In this document: one piece after another, positions 12,427-24,561 of the stretch
Numbering within the stretch: position 1 is the stretch's first letter
How the letters are laid out: each line of letters starts with the position of its first letter
Origin: Haemonchus contortus
Taxonomy: Eukaryota; Nematoda; Chromadorea; Rhabditida; Trichostrongylidae
NCBI GenBank assembly: GCA_000469685.2
Contig: LS997564.1
Span: 17,945,615-18,009,614 of the forward strand
Length of the DNA: 64,000 nt
Direction: 5' to 3'
The notes under the pieces: generated by a model
The model's input: the letters and a program-made list of their open reading frames with translations, nothing else
Told to the model about the DNA's origin: nothing
Database searches by the model: none
Translations under genes and position numbers: made by a program

Positions 12427-13594
12427 GTAAGTTCAAAGGTGCTGCATTGCTCTTTACAGCCCTTCCTTCATCCAATTCCACTTCCCCACTCCGTCATCGG
12501 TCGACCAGAAGTGGGCCATTCGTCAGTCATCAAAAGCAATATTTATGGACCAACGGAAATTCGTCGCGCACGCGCGCGTAGGACTGGTTACCCTTCTGGA
12601 CACTAATATTGAGGTTTTCTCGGAAAAGTACAGTTTCCTTCTCATTGTTGAAAATTTTGCCCGTGTGGTTTCTGACAGCAGATCCGAAAGGGAGGGACAT
12701 TGTTACAAGCTTGGGTAGTAGGATCGGTACCTATTAAGCGTTTTGAATAACCAGATGTTCTAAAGCTACCTTTTTTTTGAGGTCACTACCGAGATCTTTG
12801 TTTGTCCTACCCTTGCCAATAGATTCAGCAATAAGCCCTTCTCGTCACTTGAGATCGAAAGCTGAACATTAAACTGCGTGAATACGCTGGCGTTGAATCA
12901 ATTCCCGTATAGCTTCTAAAAAAATAGTTTTGGATCATAGAGAGTATCTGCTGGAATAAGAAATCGTACAGGTTTTCTGGAGGAGAATAGGGCATCTGCT
13001 GGGAACAAAAAATAGTACAAGTTTTGAGATTTTTTTTTGTAACAAACAACTATGATCGTACTTTAATACTATCGCCTTTTATCCTTTGACTTAATTACAA
13101 TAAAAAATAAAAAGTGCTCATCCGAAAGCATGTTGGAGCGAAAGATCGGGCAACTATACCGATCCTGAGTTACCGAGGAGAGACGAGACTTTCTTGAACA
13201 TAAGGAAAGAAACGGCAAACATCGTGAATGCGTGGTTCGAAGGTGGAGCAATAAGGGAACGTGTTAATTGAAGGAGGCAATATCTTCGATTGCTGGTCCC
13301 TATAAGAACCGACGAAAGCCATATATTCAACGAAGCGTTCCATACCGAATGTAGGTGAGAAGTGATGGTGATCGACGTAAAGGTCTTAGAAGCGAAATAG
13401 AGCGAAAACTGACGTAAGGAGGGGTTCATATGGGAAATTAGATCTATGTCACCAAGCAATTGTGAAATGTATTGTAGAAATCGGCCCTAAATGGAATCAT
13501 GGGAATACTGGCAATCCCAAAGATATTATGCAGGGAGAAGCTCGAGTGAAACCGAGAAAAGGCGCAGCTGCTCCACCATTCGGAGCCTTACTGA
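12427..13594. other. No recognisable gene
   Basis: Short overlapping open frames occur on both strands without convincing splice boundaries. A block at 13547-13590 weakly resembles 12395-12440 at the DNA level. Confidence 0.3.
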
Positions 13595-15067
13595 ATCTTG
13601 AGTTTTCTTGGAAAGAAAAAAATCATAAACAACTTAACGAAGGACTTGAAAAACCCCGACTACCTTTACCGCTTAGGAGCTTCAAGTATTAGGTTGAGTC
13701 ATAAGTCCTCGGACAAATTGGCAATGATAATATTTATCTTACAATTTTTAAACTACAATAGCGAATCATTTGAAATATGCCCCATTGGCATCGATGGTCT
13801 TCTGCCTATGCTTGGGCAAATCGTAGATGCCCTTGCTTTAGAACGCTAAGAGCTGGCCCTTGGAGAACTGCACCAGTGCCATTTTGATGTCATCGCGGGT
13901 TCGAAAGTCCTGGCCATCCAGATGACGTTGAAGATGGGGAAAAACTGATAATCGGAGGGATCCAAGTTTGAGGAACATGGTTAGTGTGGTAAACTTGTCC
14001 TGCCAAAATTCGTCAGTTCAGTTTTGGTCGTTCTTGCAATGTGAGGGCGAGCGTTGTCGTGCTGGAAGTGAACTTTGTGCTGCTGTGGACGTGTAGCTTC
14101 GGGATTCGCCTTCAAATTCCTCAGTTGCATAATGTAGACATGTGCAGTCACTGTGCATCCTTCGTCTAGCAGCTCCCATTATTCGACACGGAGAGCGCTC
14201 CACCAGAATCAGAGCATAACCTCCTCGGCGTGTACGTTGGGTTTGGGGGAGTCTTCTGCATGCGCACCTTTGTCAATCCGTTGAGCACACCGGTGAACGT
14301 TAGAGTAGAGGATCGACTTCGCACCCCTGGTGACTAGGCACTCGAGCCACGTGTGGTGCCCTTGAGCGTGAGGAGAGAAAGTGCCGCGTCGTCGCGGCGG
14401 TCTATGTCACACTGCTTCAAAGCATGAGGCATCTATGGACTGAGCTTTCGCACCTTGTCGATTGACTTCAATTCACGAAGAACTGTGGACTGACTCCCCA
14501 AGGGTGGCTGCCAGTCTACGAGTAGTTTGATACGGATCGGCTTCCACCTGGCTCCGCAGCACCTTCAAATCCAACTTCACTGAGCGTCCCGGACGTTCTT
14601 CATTTTCGACGGAATAGTCCCCCGATGTGAACTTCTGGTGCCACTTGTAAATTGTACACCTCCTGCTTGTGAACGTCCTTCATACCTATATCGATTGCCG
14701 CTGGTTCATGGCCAGATAAAAATAGAAATAGGATGGTGTTGCGGATGTGGAGTTGCGACGGCTTTAAATCATGAGGCATAGTTGCTGGAAAGGAAACAGT
14801 TAGGTGCCTCTACTAGTATGATTTTGGAAGAGCTTTCCATACTCTATCTAACAGTGCCTCGCACGTTCATTTTCGTCACCTCTTTCAAGAGTTATGATCG
14901 CTAGAAGTCATCGCTATCATTTTGTCCGAGGATTTATGACTCAACCTAATATAAAAGGCAAAGTGGCAATAGGGACCGATCATATTGACAAGGACAACAC
15001 CTCAAAGAATGAAGGAACTGAACACATACCGCGGAGATTGTTCCATAGAATTACGAAGAAGAAATAG
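13595..15067 (+). pseudogene. Open frame split by a mariner insertion
   Basis: An open frame of 32 codons (13595-13691) runs into the left end of a mariner. If the transposon and one TA duplicate are removed, the same frame continues from 14949 for another 39 codons to a TAG at 15065-15067. Both parts have a lysine-rich, coding-like composition (…YRLGASS before and GKVAIGTDHIDK after). Upstream the frame meets a TGA at 13592, while another frame is open from 13509, so a frameshift at the A-run near 13614-13621 is possible. The function is unknown. A short exon being open by chance is not excluded. Confidence 0.4.
13692..14946 (-). mobile_element. mariner-type transposon (1255 bp), degenerate
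   Basis: Both ends carry a 26-bp inverted repeat beginning GGTTGAGTCATAAGTCCTCG with one mismatch, flanked by TA at 13690-13691 and 14947-14948. The minus strand encodes a broken mariner transposase; a DNARPH-type motif (second catalytic Asp) is readable near 14.05 kb and an SPDLAPSDY-like motif with frame changes near 13.95 kb. Stops and frameshifts are numerous, so it cannot encode a working enzyme. It interrupts an open frame on the opposite strand. Confidence 0.85.
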
Positions 15068-18000
15068 ATCTTAAGACGGAAGATTTCTGGAGAAAAATTG
15101 CGTTTGGTTAATCAGTCAATCGCCAGGTCTGCGACAGTAAAGTTCGAGACCTATTAGAAGCCTAGGAACCATAACTGTCCGAACTCGATTATGATGTCAG
15201 AACTCCGTCAGAATATAAAGAAAACCTCCTTGTATCAAATATAGGGTCGAGCTGGGAAATGATAGCGTATCGATGAAGAATTTCAACCTGAGTAATCAAT
15301 GAAGCTGAATAGCATCCAGTACGGGCCAACCTCGCCGTCAACAAAAATAGCTGTGGTAATAAAACTTTTTCTAGGTTTCCACACACATGCTCGAAGGTAA
15401 ACGAGGCACATAGTACGACTCGAATCTAGTGGCAACGTTTGCAGAAGGTCTAGGAGAGGTTGGCTTCTGGGAATGGATGTTTCAGGAAGCGTAAATGACT
15501 CCAAAATTTAATCGCAGTGTAACTGCGAGAGAAGCACTGCCGAAAGCGAAAGGAACACACGCCTGTTGCGTTTCATAGCAGTTTTCATGACTATCCCCGA
15601 ATTTCCTCACAAGAAAAGGTGGAAATGAGCTTCCTGGATTTCAGAAGAGGCTGTTAAGAGATATCGGGCGCATAACATGGCGGAAGCACATCACGGAAAA
15701 ATGATTACAGCACCTCAGCCATGGCAGGGCTGCAGTAGCGAAACGACTACAAGACTTCCCTTGGATGACAGTTGGACTGGAAAGAGAACAAAAAACGTTT
15801 TCATGAGATACTAGCCTGGGAGCCACGGTAGATGAGGGACATGAAAAATTACTTATATGGAACCTTGGAAGAGCGCTGAAAATGGGAATATGGAGGTGGA
15901 GCCATTGCAAAGCTAATAGACAGCTCTCGCGGAGCGACATACTATGAAAAACGAGGAACGGCTAGCTTGGACGTAAGGAGCAGGCGCGATCGTCCATCGA
16001 CGATGACCACAATCGCTCCACACTCAGATAGCTATCACAGTTTAAAGTTCTTTGCCGACTATCGGGCCCTCATCTCTTTCGTTCATCGGGATAAGCGCGG
16101 CTACGGCCGGCCGGACAGCCGCGTACACCTCTGACCCGCAACATTAAAGCATACACACACATATGACAAATCGTACTAGTGACAGGTTTGGCGCCGTGCC
16201 AATGACAACAGCCAACTGAGAACATTGCTCGATAACCTCGATCAGCAGATTCTGCGTCTTTTGCAGTCATTTCACACTGACTAGCATCTGCTGTGATATA
16301 GTAAAAAAAACTGGCAGGAACGAGAAAAGGAAGGGAACTTGATGCGCCATGCCCTTTTCATGGTTAAAAGCTTTTTCAAAATAGAATTGTGTAGGCGTTT
16401 TGTTGTTCGCATACTTAACCAGATGCCGGGTTCAAGAAACATTGCGAAACCAGCGACGGACGTCGATGTGACTAACGGGGATTAATGGCTGAACAGAAGG
16501 GCTTGAACACTTGCCGACTGATTGTAGGGACGATAAAAAGATTGAGGAAATTTGAAAGCATTTGAAAAAAGGATGGTGATCAAGTATGTAACGAAAAAGG
16601 CGAGAATGAACTAGTTGCCAGCAACCAGTCTAGCTGGGAGTCTAGCCCCACATTGACGGTGTCCGTTCAGGTCCATGGTGGCGTTCACATATTTTCTTAT
16701 TATCCAAAAAGTCTTGCGGAATAACCTAACGATCATTTCTTCATCTTAAAACTCGTAGTACACTTCGAAACACTCCAGGTCGTTGAGCGGCGTGGATGAA
16801 ATTTCGCATTCACTTCGATGTGAAATTGATTGGAAATCAGGCAATGAGTGGCTGGAGCATCATTCGTACTGGTCTCCCTGTTATTTCTTCTGAGTAAGCA
16901 GATATTAAATTACTTTTTTGAAGTAATCGGAGAATCTGTTCCTTATATCACAGGTGAAGAAATCAACGAACTAAGTTTTGTTGTAGCTTTTTTGCTTTTT
17001 CTGCGAATAACCGCTTACCTGTAAAAGTCTTGGTCAACACCATCCTATGGGTCAACACATGCCACAACTCAGTAAAATAAGTGGGTCATAAACAAAGCTC
17101 AATAACCTCAAATCGAATATTAATATCATGAAGCTTTGGAGTGCGCGTTTCGACAAAATAAAGGTGATATTTGACAAGATTCTATCGTAATGCTTCCCAG
17201 TCTGCATTTTGTGAAGGAGACGAAAATCATGCGTTACTTAAGTAGTTTTGTCTGACCAAAGTTACAATTATTATAAATCCCTCGTGGTTATATAATGGGA
17301 GGATAGCCACTGAATGGTGGTCACATAACTGCCGAACGTTCATCATTCGGCGAGAGCGAGAACTAATGGATCAAAGCGCGGCTTTCTATGACGACAGGGC
17401 GCAGGTGTAGGGCGACAAATGGACAACAGCCGTTACTGGCAAGGTGAAGCGAGCCGAACGAATTATCTTGAGGAAATTCTCGGGCTCTCATGAGCCGTAT
17501 CTTTCCATGGGTAGGCAGGAACCGCTGACTCTACCAGTTCATTAATTTACGCACAGCGAAAATAGTTCGATCATGGGAAAATCTCCACACATAATTGTGG
17601 CAGGCAAGGACAGAGAAGGAGATTGTCGAGTGGCATACTGTCACGCACAAGGTTCAGGGTCTGAGTACCGGATGATAACCATCCAAGCCAACAAAGCTTT
17701 TCATTTCTGCAAAGTTGTTCAACTGGTGAAGGTACGCCTGGAAGCATAAAAGCGCTGACACATACTTTGCCTGGAATTGCGAGTGAGCAAAAAGCAGGAT
17801 GCAAATCCAAAAGCAGAACAAATTGCATTTATTCAACAAGTGCTTGAAAATGTGGGATTCAGCTTCCACCGTGAAGGTAAAACCTGTGCGTGTACATTGG
17901 TTCGCTCCCGAGCATCATTACATAAGCTGATAGGCCCACAACTCCCGAAGGAACTGGATTGTGTGGTTCTGATCTGATACCCGAAAAGCCACTGGCCTTT

Positions 18001-19626
18001 GCTCTCTTATTCACTGTATTCCTATGATTTTTTCTTGCACCAGTCTGCCAGGTTCTCAGGAAAAGCGCCTGAGTGTCTGGCATAACAGAAGTTCAGCAAT
18101 GTAGGGATAGGAACTGAATGCATTGGACAAGTTCTGGTCCTCAAATTAATGTCAACTACGCGGTGTATGACAGCTAGCCTTACTTCTTTGGTACCAACAT
18201 ACAATTAAATTTTAAAGTAGCATGGGTCTTCCTAAAATGTCTGACGATAGGCATGAGGCTGTTTGTCCAGTTTTGCTCAACAAATAAATGGAAAACCACT
18301 AAGAGGAAGTAGAGCGGAACAGGTCTCTCTAGTGCAATAGGCGCAGAATTGAAAAGTTTCCGATATGATTTTGGGGCAAATAAAAAAACTTTTTTATAGT
18401 AACACCAAATGGTGCATTCGAGGATCTGTCGGGTCGTTTCCTTTTGATATGGCATATTGTACAGAAGGGTTGGTTATTCTCGAATCTTGAGGGAGTCGGA
18501 ACTACTCAATAAATAATATTGACTTTATAATCAGATATGAAAAAATTAATTAATTAACTAATCACGATAGTCCTTCGTAGTATTTTCAATCTAGCCAAGA
18601 GGCAGCTTCCGCTTCTATAATATGGAAGAATGCCATGGGTATTCATGGTTGTAGCATCGTAATGAGAAATGGGTAGGAAACTCTTGTATGCCCTTTGACA
18701 TCCATGCATTTCTGACTAATTATCGTCATATCATCATATAGGAAAGAAAATTGAATGAATGATTGAAAATTGAAAGGCGGATCCAATTTCTTTCTAAGTT
18801 AAGAGGTGATTTTTGAGATGGGAGATGAGGGAAATCAGCTGGATAGAGCGGAGCAGAGCTTGAAACATCCAGTTCGCTGTGCCGCAATTGCTTAGCAAAA
18901 CGTGCGGAAACAAAAGCAGAAGTGAACTTTAATGTAAGTAGATTGATCAAGAAGACTGATGTCGTGTGACAAAAAGCCCAGGTGTTGTAACAGATCATGG
19001 ATCTAGGAGAAAGAAAAGTGATCGTTCGTGCTGCTTGAAAGGGAAGTGATCGAAGCGTCTGTCCAAGGGTGTCCTCGAGAATCGAGCGGCAGAGATCGAT
19101 GTATAGCCGATTGAGTGAAGAGTCGTTGAAAAACTCTGCAGACGACCTGACGCCAGAGTAGTGCTAACCAGGCAGTTGTAATAGAACAGATATGCGGTCA
19201 GGCAAGCCATCGAGAGATTGGCGATGACGGAGAAACGACGTATCGAGCATAGGGCTCGTTGGCCAGCTGGCCAACAAAAAGTCGATTTACGATCTTCATT
19301 TCTTTACTTTGCAGGATCATAAAAAGTGCCCAGTAGTTAAAAGGAGTCACAACGGAGGAAGGGAGGAAGCAGAAAGAGAATTGGTGCAACAACTGTTCTT
19401 CTGCAGCTACCAGCGTTTCAATTAAAGCATTCGTGTTGAGAATATTTTTTGGGAGATTGGTTGAGGGCGTACAAGGGGACTTCCTCATAAGTTTCATTCC
19501 ATCAAAGGAAGAACCTATCATTTGTGATTTTCCCATGTGAAGCAAAAACCGATCGGATTTGGTCAAAGGGTACACCACGCGCGTAACTTTTGCTCAGGGA
19601 TCGGATGGTCATTCCGAATAGTATAT
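15068..19626. other. Long stretch without a confident gene
   Basis: No transposon ends or family motifs were recognised. A possible minus-strand terminal exon lies at 15189-15355 (acceptor TTACCACAG, then an open frame to a TAA), but nothing ties it to other exons. Other minus-strand open frames at 18726-19578 have no splice support. Confidence 0.3.
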
Positions 19627-19727
19627 GATTCATCAAGTTTCAGCTCTGCGCCATCCAGAGTCTCTAGCAGTTTGCCATACTGGAACCTTTCAAAAGGAAC
19701 TACAGGAAGGGAGGGAGGTAACTACCA
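19627..19727 (+). repeat. Direct repeat, copy a
   Basis: A block containing a GATTCAT start, a TCTGCGCCATC-like core, GCCATACTG and GGTAACTAC recurs about 1 kb away at 20629-20711 in the same orientation. The element type is unknown. Confidence 0.5.
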
Positions 19728-20628
19728 TGCCAATATAGGTGTCTCTACATTTTAGGCAATTCTGTTACAGACCTTTTTCGAGAGGTAGAAGATCTTAATG
19801 GTCTGCTCATCGAAATCGTGCAATTGACACCTCTGGCCAGGAACTTTGCGTATCAGTAATGATAAGAATTTAATTCTAAATGGATGTTTTAGCTGTGAAA
19901 GGAGTCGAAATCCTAATCTTGGCTCAGTTCAGATTTCTCCCCGGTAGGTACAGCTATACGTTTACTCTGTTTCAACGCTCTACTCTGACTCGCAGCCTTC
20001 AGGCCTCGAGTTATTTGAATCATTAGGGGAGACTGTTCGCTTCGATTTTCTAATCTCATCCGATCCTCTTCTGCTTCCAACCTAGGATGTAATTTTTCAT
20101 CCAATATCATATGCTGCGTAAGAATCTAGCCTATTGTCAGACGCTCCAGTACTATGTAATGCAAACGCATTACAAGTACAGAGGTGATCGGTACAAAGGA
20201 AGACTATTATGCTGGTGTGAACGAAGTCAGTTCTATACTCAGCTGTAGTCGTTGCACCGTCGTCATGACTTCCTTTTCGCATTTCAGCAGAGTTATGGCG
20301 GAGCTCAACGAAAGAGACAGCTTCCGCGGCATTGGAGGGAGGCTTTACGATTTCCCAGAAACTACCTTGCCTGTTCAATGCAAGCTTAAAGACCATTACA
20401 GCCATCGAAATGACTCGGTTCAAGAAATGAGACAGTGCAGCTTTTGAAAAGGACACCTTTTTGTGTACACCACCTACGGTTCATCGTCTAAGCTCAGCTA
20501 TTGACTCCTTTATGAGTAGTGTAACAGCCAATTCCACCTCAGAACAGCAATAATGCTCTCGATGAATGGAAATTTGCTGAAGCAATTCTATCCGGCCTGT
20601 ATCCACAACTACGTTTTTTCTAGGGAAT
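19728..20628. other. Segment between the two direct repeats
   Basis: The longest open frames (119 codons minus at 20097-20456, 87 codons plus at 20184-20447) overlap on opposite strands. Neither shows a recognised domain. No gene is called. Confidence 0.3.
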
Positions 20629-20711
20629 GGATTCATGAAAGCCTAGTTCTGCCCCGTCTAAAGCCTCTGGCAGCCTGCCATACTGAAACCTTTTAAAATA
20701 GAGGGTAACTA
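20629..20711 (+). repeat. Direct repeat, copy b
   Basis: This is the second copy of the block at 19627-19727, with several substitutions and a shortened right part. Confidence 0.5.
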
Positions 20712-20940
20712 CTGGTCGTAAGAGAAGAATTGGTTATACCTCGCCCACCAACCAACTGAACAAACGCCTGCCGCTACAATGGTTCCCGCAATGCGATAAG
20801 TGCTAATGAAATCAACACGACTACCAACGAACCGTTTATTACTTCGTTCAGAAACCCTTAATACCCATTGAAGGCCACCTATTCAAAATGCATCGCAGTT
20901 TCGAATGAATTTGTATTATTAAATTCAGGGGCAGGCCAGA

Positions 20941-21150
20941 AGTGGTATAGTGGGAAAAGGCGAACTATCTAAGAGGCACGGTAACAGGTTCGCATCTCGG
21001 ATCAATACTACTGCCGAGGCTATCCAAGTCTTCCATCCCTCCGGGGCTACCGCAAGTCATTGTGTAGGCACAAACGCATTCAACGCTAATACGGTTCTTG
21101 GAAGTCGAGTGAGTGGACGCATCCTCAGACGCGATTGAACAACGCCCCAT
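20941..21150 (+). mobile_element. tRNA-derived SINE copy (internally deleted)
   Basis: It begins with TGGTATAGTGG (A-box one base from the family) and has a B-box-like GGTTCGCATCTCGG. It then shares the family CTTCCATCCCTCC block and CGCAAGTCATTGT, but lacks the TGGTACCAG to GGCTGGCC segment. It ends with the NAACGCCCC-like tail found in other copies. Confidence 0.7.
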
Positions 21151-21239
21151 GACTTGACCCCCTATTCTTTAAACATAGAGCCATATGTAAGCAGTTTTAG
21201 CCTACACACACAGATCTGAAAGTAACGTAATCATCTGGG

Positions 21240-21720
21240 ACAGTGGTAGGCACTTTGCTGGCGCAGTTCACGACGAGAGGAAAATCGTGAAAATGGGCGT
21301 GCATCGTGGGCGAACAAAGCGAGTAATGTTACGTTTTTAGCTAAATATAAAACTTTTCTGAGAAAGTAAAAATAGGGTATTGTACGAGATTCCTTCGACG
21401 GAATTACTGTGGGAGGGAATTTGGACGAGATCCACGTAAAGAGCTGGTTTAAGTGAGCCGGAAAAGTCGAAAACAGCCTTTGATTTCGTTTGAGTTTTCA
21501 ACTTGTATTCTGCATGGTTGATTTTGCAGCCTCTACAACGTTTTTGGATGCTGTTTGAGCCCTCGTTGCGCCCTTCCTAGGCCGTTTTTCGTCCCCACAG
21601 CGCCTCATATAGCACAGCTGAGGGCTACTGATTCGCCATATTTGAAAATCTCAGAAACGTTTTTTCAGCGTTGTCTCAAAAACAGAGCCAGTTGAATTAT
21701 TCTTGCAGGTTACCTTTTTG
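21240..21720 (+). repeat. Dispersed repeat, copy 3
   Basis: Same family as 10311-10870: GCAGTTCACGA, ATTGTACGAGAT, GGACGAGATCC and GCAGCCTCTACAACG appear in the same order, followed by the GGGCTACTGATTC block. Boundaries are approximate. Confidence 0.5.
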
Positions 21721-23475
21721 ACAGTTTTTTTTTTCATTGGGTGAAATGGTGTGGAAGTGTCATGGCAAAACGCGGCGTGGGTAAGGCACAATAAATAGTC
21801 AAGGTTCGATAACCCCACCGGTCAGCACATCAGCACAGATGGGTGGAGTTAACGGAGTTGGAGTTCTTGTGCGCCTTTTCGAAGAGTATTCACCTGCGAC
21901 AACACCACGCATCAACACTTTAGAGGTGAAATTCTACCCACCACTTAATCTGCTGGTCTCGCCCCGGTTGTGAACTGCATTTCTAAGCTGTTTTCTAATG
22001 GTATAGAACATCATCTAACACCTCTTGAAAATCGAGTTTTCAATCCAGATCATTTGCTTGGATAGGAGGCGTGTTTAGATATGATTTGCAGCATTGAAAG
22101 ATCAAGATCGATGAGCTTCCACGACGACATAAATATGTGAATAGCTATGTTGTAAAGTATATGCTTCACCATCAAATAAAAAAACCTTTTAGCTTCGAGG
22201 ACGGAAGAGATCATCGGCAAGTTTTCTTACTTATTGTTTAGCCCGGTCAATGATGGGTGATAGGAAGTCCTAGAGTAGGTCCTTTAGTCGGGACAGATGT
22301 TCTCGAGACGAGGGTAATTAATCCACCACTACAAGTGTTTCGTTGTTGTCTGTGGACACGATGAAAAATGCTTGCCTGCCCACAAGTGTACAAACGCCGA
22401 CAATGCATGGCCAACAGCTAGCCGAGAGACGACGAGGGGTTTTTCCGGAACGACATTACAATCGCGTAAAATCGTCGTCGAGCCAGACAACGGATAACTA
22501 TCGCAAACGTCGATGCTTACATCACAACGAACAAACTAGTGGTTGTCGTGATGAACGTAAATCATCAATAAACAAGGATGCGCTTAATTCAGTGGATTCA
22601 GTGGCAGCAAGGACGAGAAAACTGGGAAGTTGTAGTGGACAATCCAAGGATGAGTGAAACGACAAAGTGGGATCATCACCCGTGATTCTCACGCCCCGTC
22701 ATACTTAAGCCTGCGAATTTCGATCTTTGAGGTTCACACGCTAACTCTGGAACGGCACTTGACTAAAGTGTTGACGATGGAGTTGTCAACAAAGCTGTTG
22801 GGTTCAGTAGAAAATTCCTACCATCTGGGAAGAATGGTCACGCGCAGATGAAAGATGAAGGGGATTGTGTTATAACTGTTGGTCGTAGGTTGAATGATAC
22901 AAAATCAGATTGATGGTTGGCCAAGGTTGGTGAAAGGATTTAGACATGGGACGAAAACGCTCGGAGAAACTTTGCGTATTTAGTTGTCGCTCTAAGCTGT
23001 GTAGTGATATGAGTTGCTGAAATCGTGCGTTCACCGATGTGAGGAAAGCCAAGGTACTGGCAAGATAATGATAAAAAAACCTTGAATGCTAACGAGTACG
23101 GTCGAATCGATTAAAGCAACTTTTCCGAGTGCTTATTTGGCCTGCCCTCTATGAGATCCGAGGAACTGCTCCGTGAACAGTTCCTCTCGTTCCCTTCTCA
23201 CTTCACCGTTGCAGCACAAACTTCGAGTAACTTCTGAAGCTCTGATGAGGTTTAGAGATATCGGGTTCCATATTAAAAGTTTCCAAAACTGTTCATGGTT
23301 GAGATGCAACAAAGGTTTGTCAGTTGGGTTGAATGATTCTTTGAGTAGCGAATATATCAACGAAAAATTAGTATACATAGCATTTCCTTCAATCCGAGTT
23401 TCTTCCTGTGGTGATTTCCATACTGAAAGGCTCTCTCCGTTTTTGTTCCTGGTCTACTCTTTTGGATTTACCTAG
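21721..23475. other. No confident gene
   Basis: A 104-codon plus-strand open frame at 22343-22657 is rich in Ser, Arg and Lys and has a coding-like composition. It has no recognised domain or supported splice sites. The rest shows nothing. Confidence 0.3.
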
Positions 23476-23902
23476 GGCTATTTTTGTCTGGCACCTCTTG
23501 AATATTATATGGAAACATGGACGTTGTGAGTCACACATAACTGTCGAAAATACAGCATACGGCGTGAATCTCCAGAAGACTATAAACTATGTGTTAGTTA
23601 TTCTGATGGATGGGAGTGATTTTAGCTTCTGGGAAAACTGTAGCATCATGAATCGAACGAAGTCAGAGACTCTGAAATCCTGATGACTAAGAAATTCTCG
23701 TTTGCAGAGCATCACAAAAACTTCTGTAAATGTTAATTACAAGTTTTACGATCTCTCTAGAGCTCTTTGCACAAAAAGCTGCAACAGCCCAGATCAAGAT
23801 AAAAAGTACGTCCGTCTTATTATTGAGAATAGAACTTCTGTTCTCTCTCCATACAGAATGACATTGACTGTTAAGAATAATTCGTCCACTTTCTACCCCT
23901 AG
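23476..23902 (+). CDS. Candidate two-exon 3' end of an unidentified gene
   Basis: Exon 23476-23590 (acceptor CCTAG, donor AACTAT|GTG) joins in phase 0 to exon 23708-23902 (acceptor GTTTGCAG), which ends in TAG. The joined product is about 100 residues, rich in alternating hydrophobic residues with N-x-S/T sites and two nearby cysteines (ALCTKSC), as expected for an extracellular beta-rich domain. No upstream exons or start were found and the family is not recognised. The donor is weak. Confidence 0.3.
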
Positions 23903-24561
23903 CAAGGCCAAAAGGAGAAGACATTTTGGGCGACCTAACTTATCCGGAAGAAGAGATGATCGTGATTTGGGAGTGGGTTTTAATATACTTACCGGTATGA
24001 ACTTTAATCTGAGTCCTCATCTTACCAAGCACAACTCAGGTTCAACAGTTTTTCCAGTGGACTGGTTATTTAATAAACTCGACATACTGTCGAATCAGGG
24101 TAACCTCAGTCTGTTAGCTCTTGTTTTTGAAGAGCCGTTCAGAGCTGAGGTAGCAAGGACGTTTACTAGTAATCGAAGACTATTTTTTCACAAGGTTGGC
24201 GATTTGTGGGCAAAACTTCAGTCTCGGACGGGACTCGAACGCGCACTTATTCTTTCCGGGACCGTGCTCCTATCCGCAATGTAGCGTTAAAACAGCAATT
24301 AACAAAACATCAAGTCAAGACTATTTTTTCATTTTCGTCTCATTGTTTCCTGAAGTGACGGGCCGCCCTTTTCTCATCTTTAAAACTTTCTGAAGGGAAT
24401 TTCTCTCTAGATTATTTTGCACTTATGTTCTTTTCCTTTTGAACTGTTTCAAGAATGCGTTGAAAATTTATATTACGTTTAGTTAGTTAATAATCTAACT
24501 CAAACGATGTTTGCGTTCTAAATAAATAAAATAAAAAAAATGAATGTCATTTTTTAGATCA
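23903..24561. other. Intergenic, 3' of the membrane-protein gene
   Basis: No gene is seen. A tRNA-like B-box (GTTCGAGTCCC) occurs on the minus strand near 24230-24242, but no cloverleaf can be drawn. Confidence 0.3.

Noticed and set aside
24190..24295. tRNA-like B-box on the minus strand
   Set aside because: Only the T-loop half resembles a tRNA; no A-box or acceptor stem could be found.
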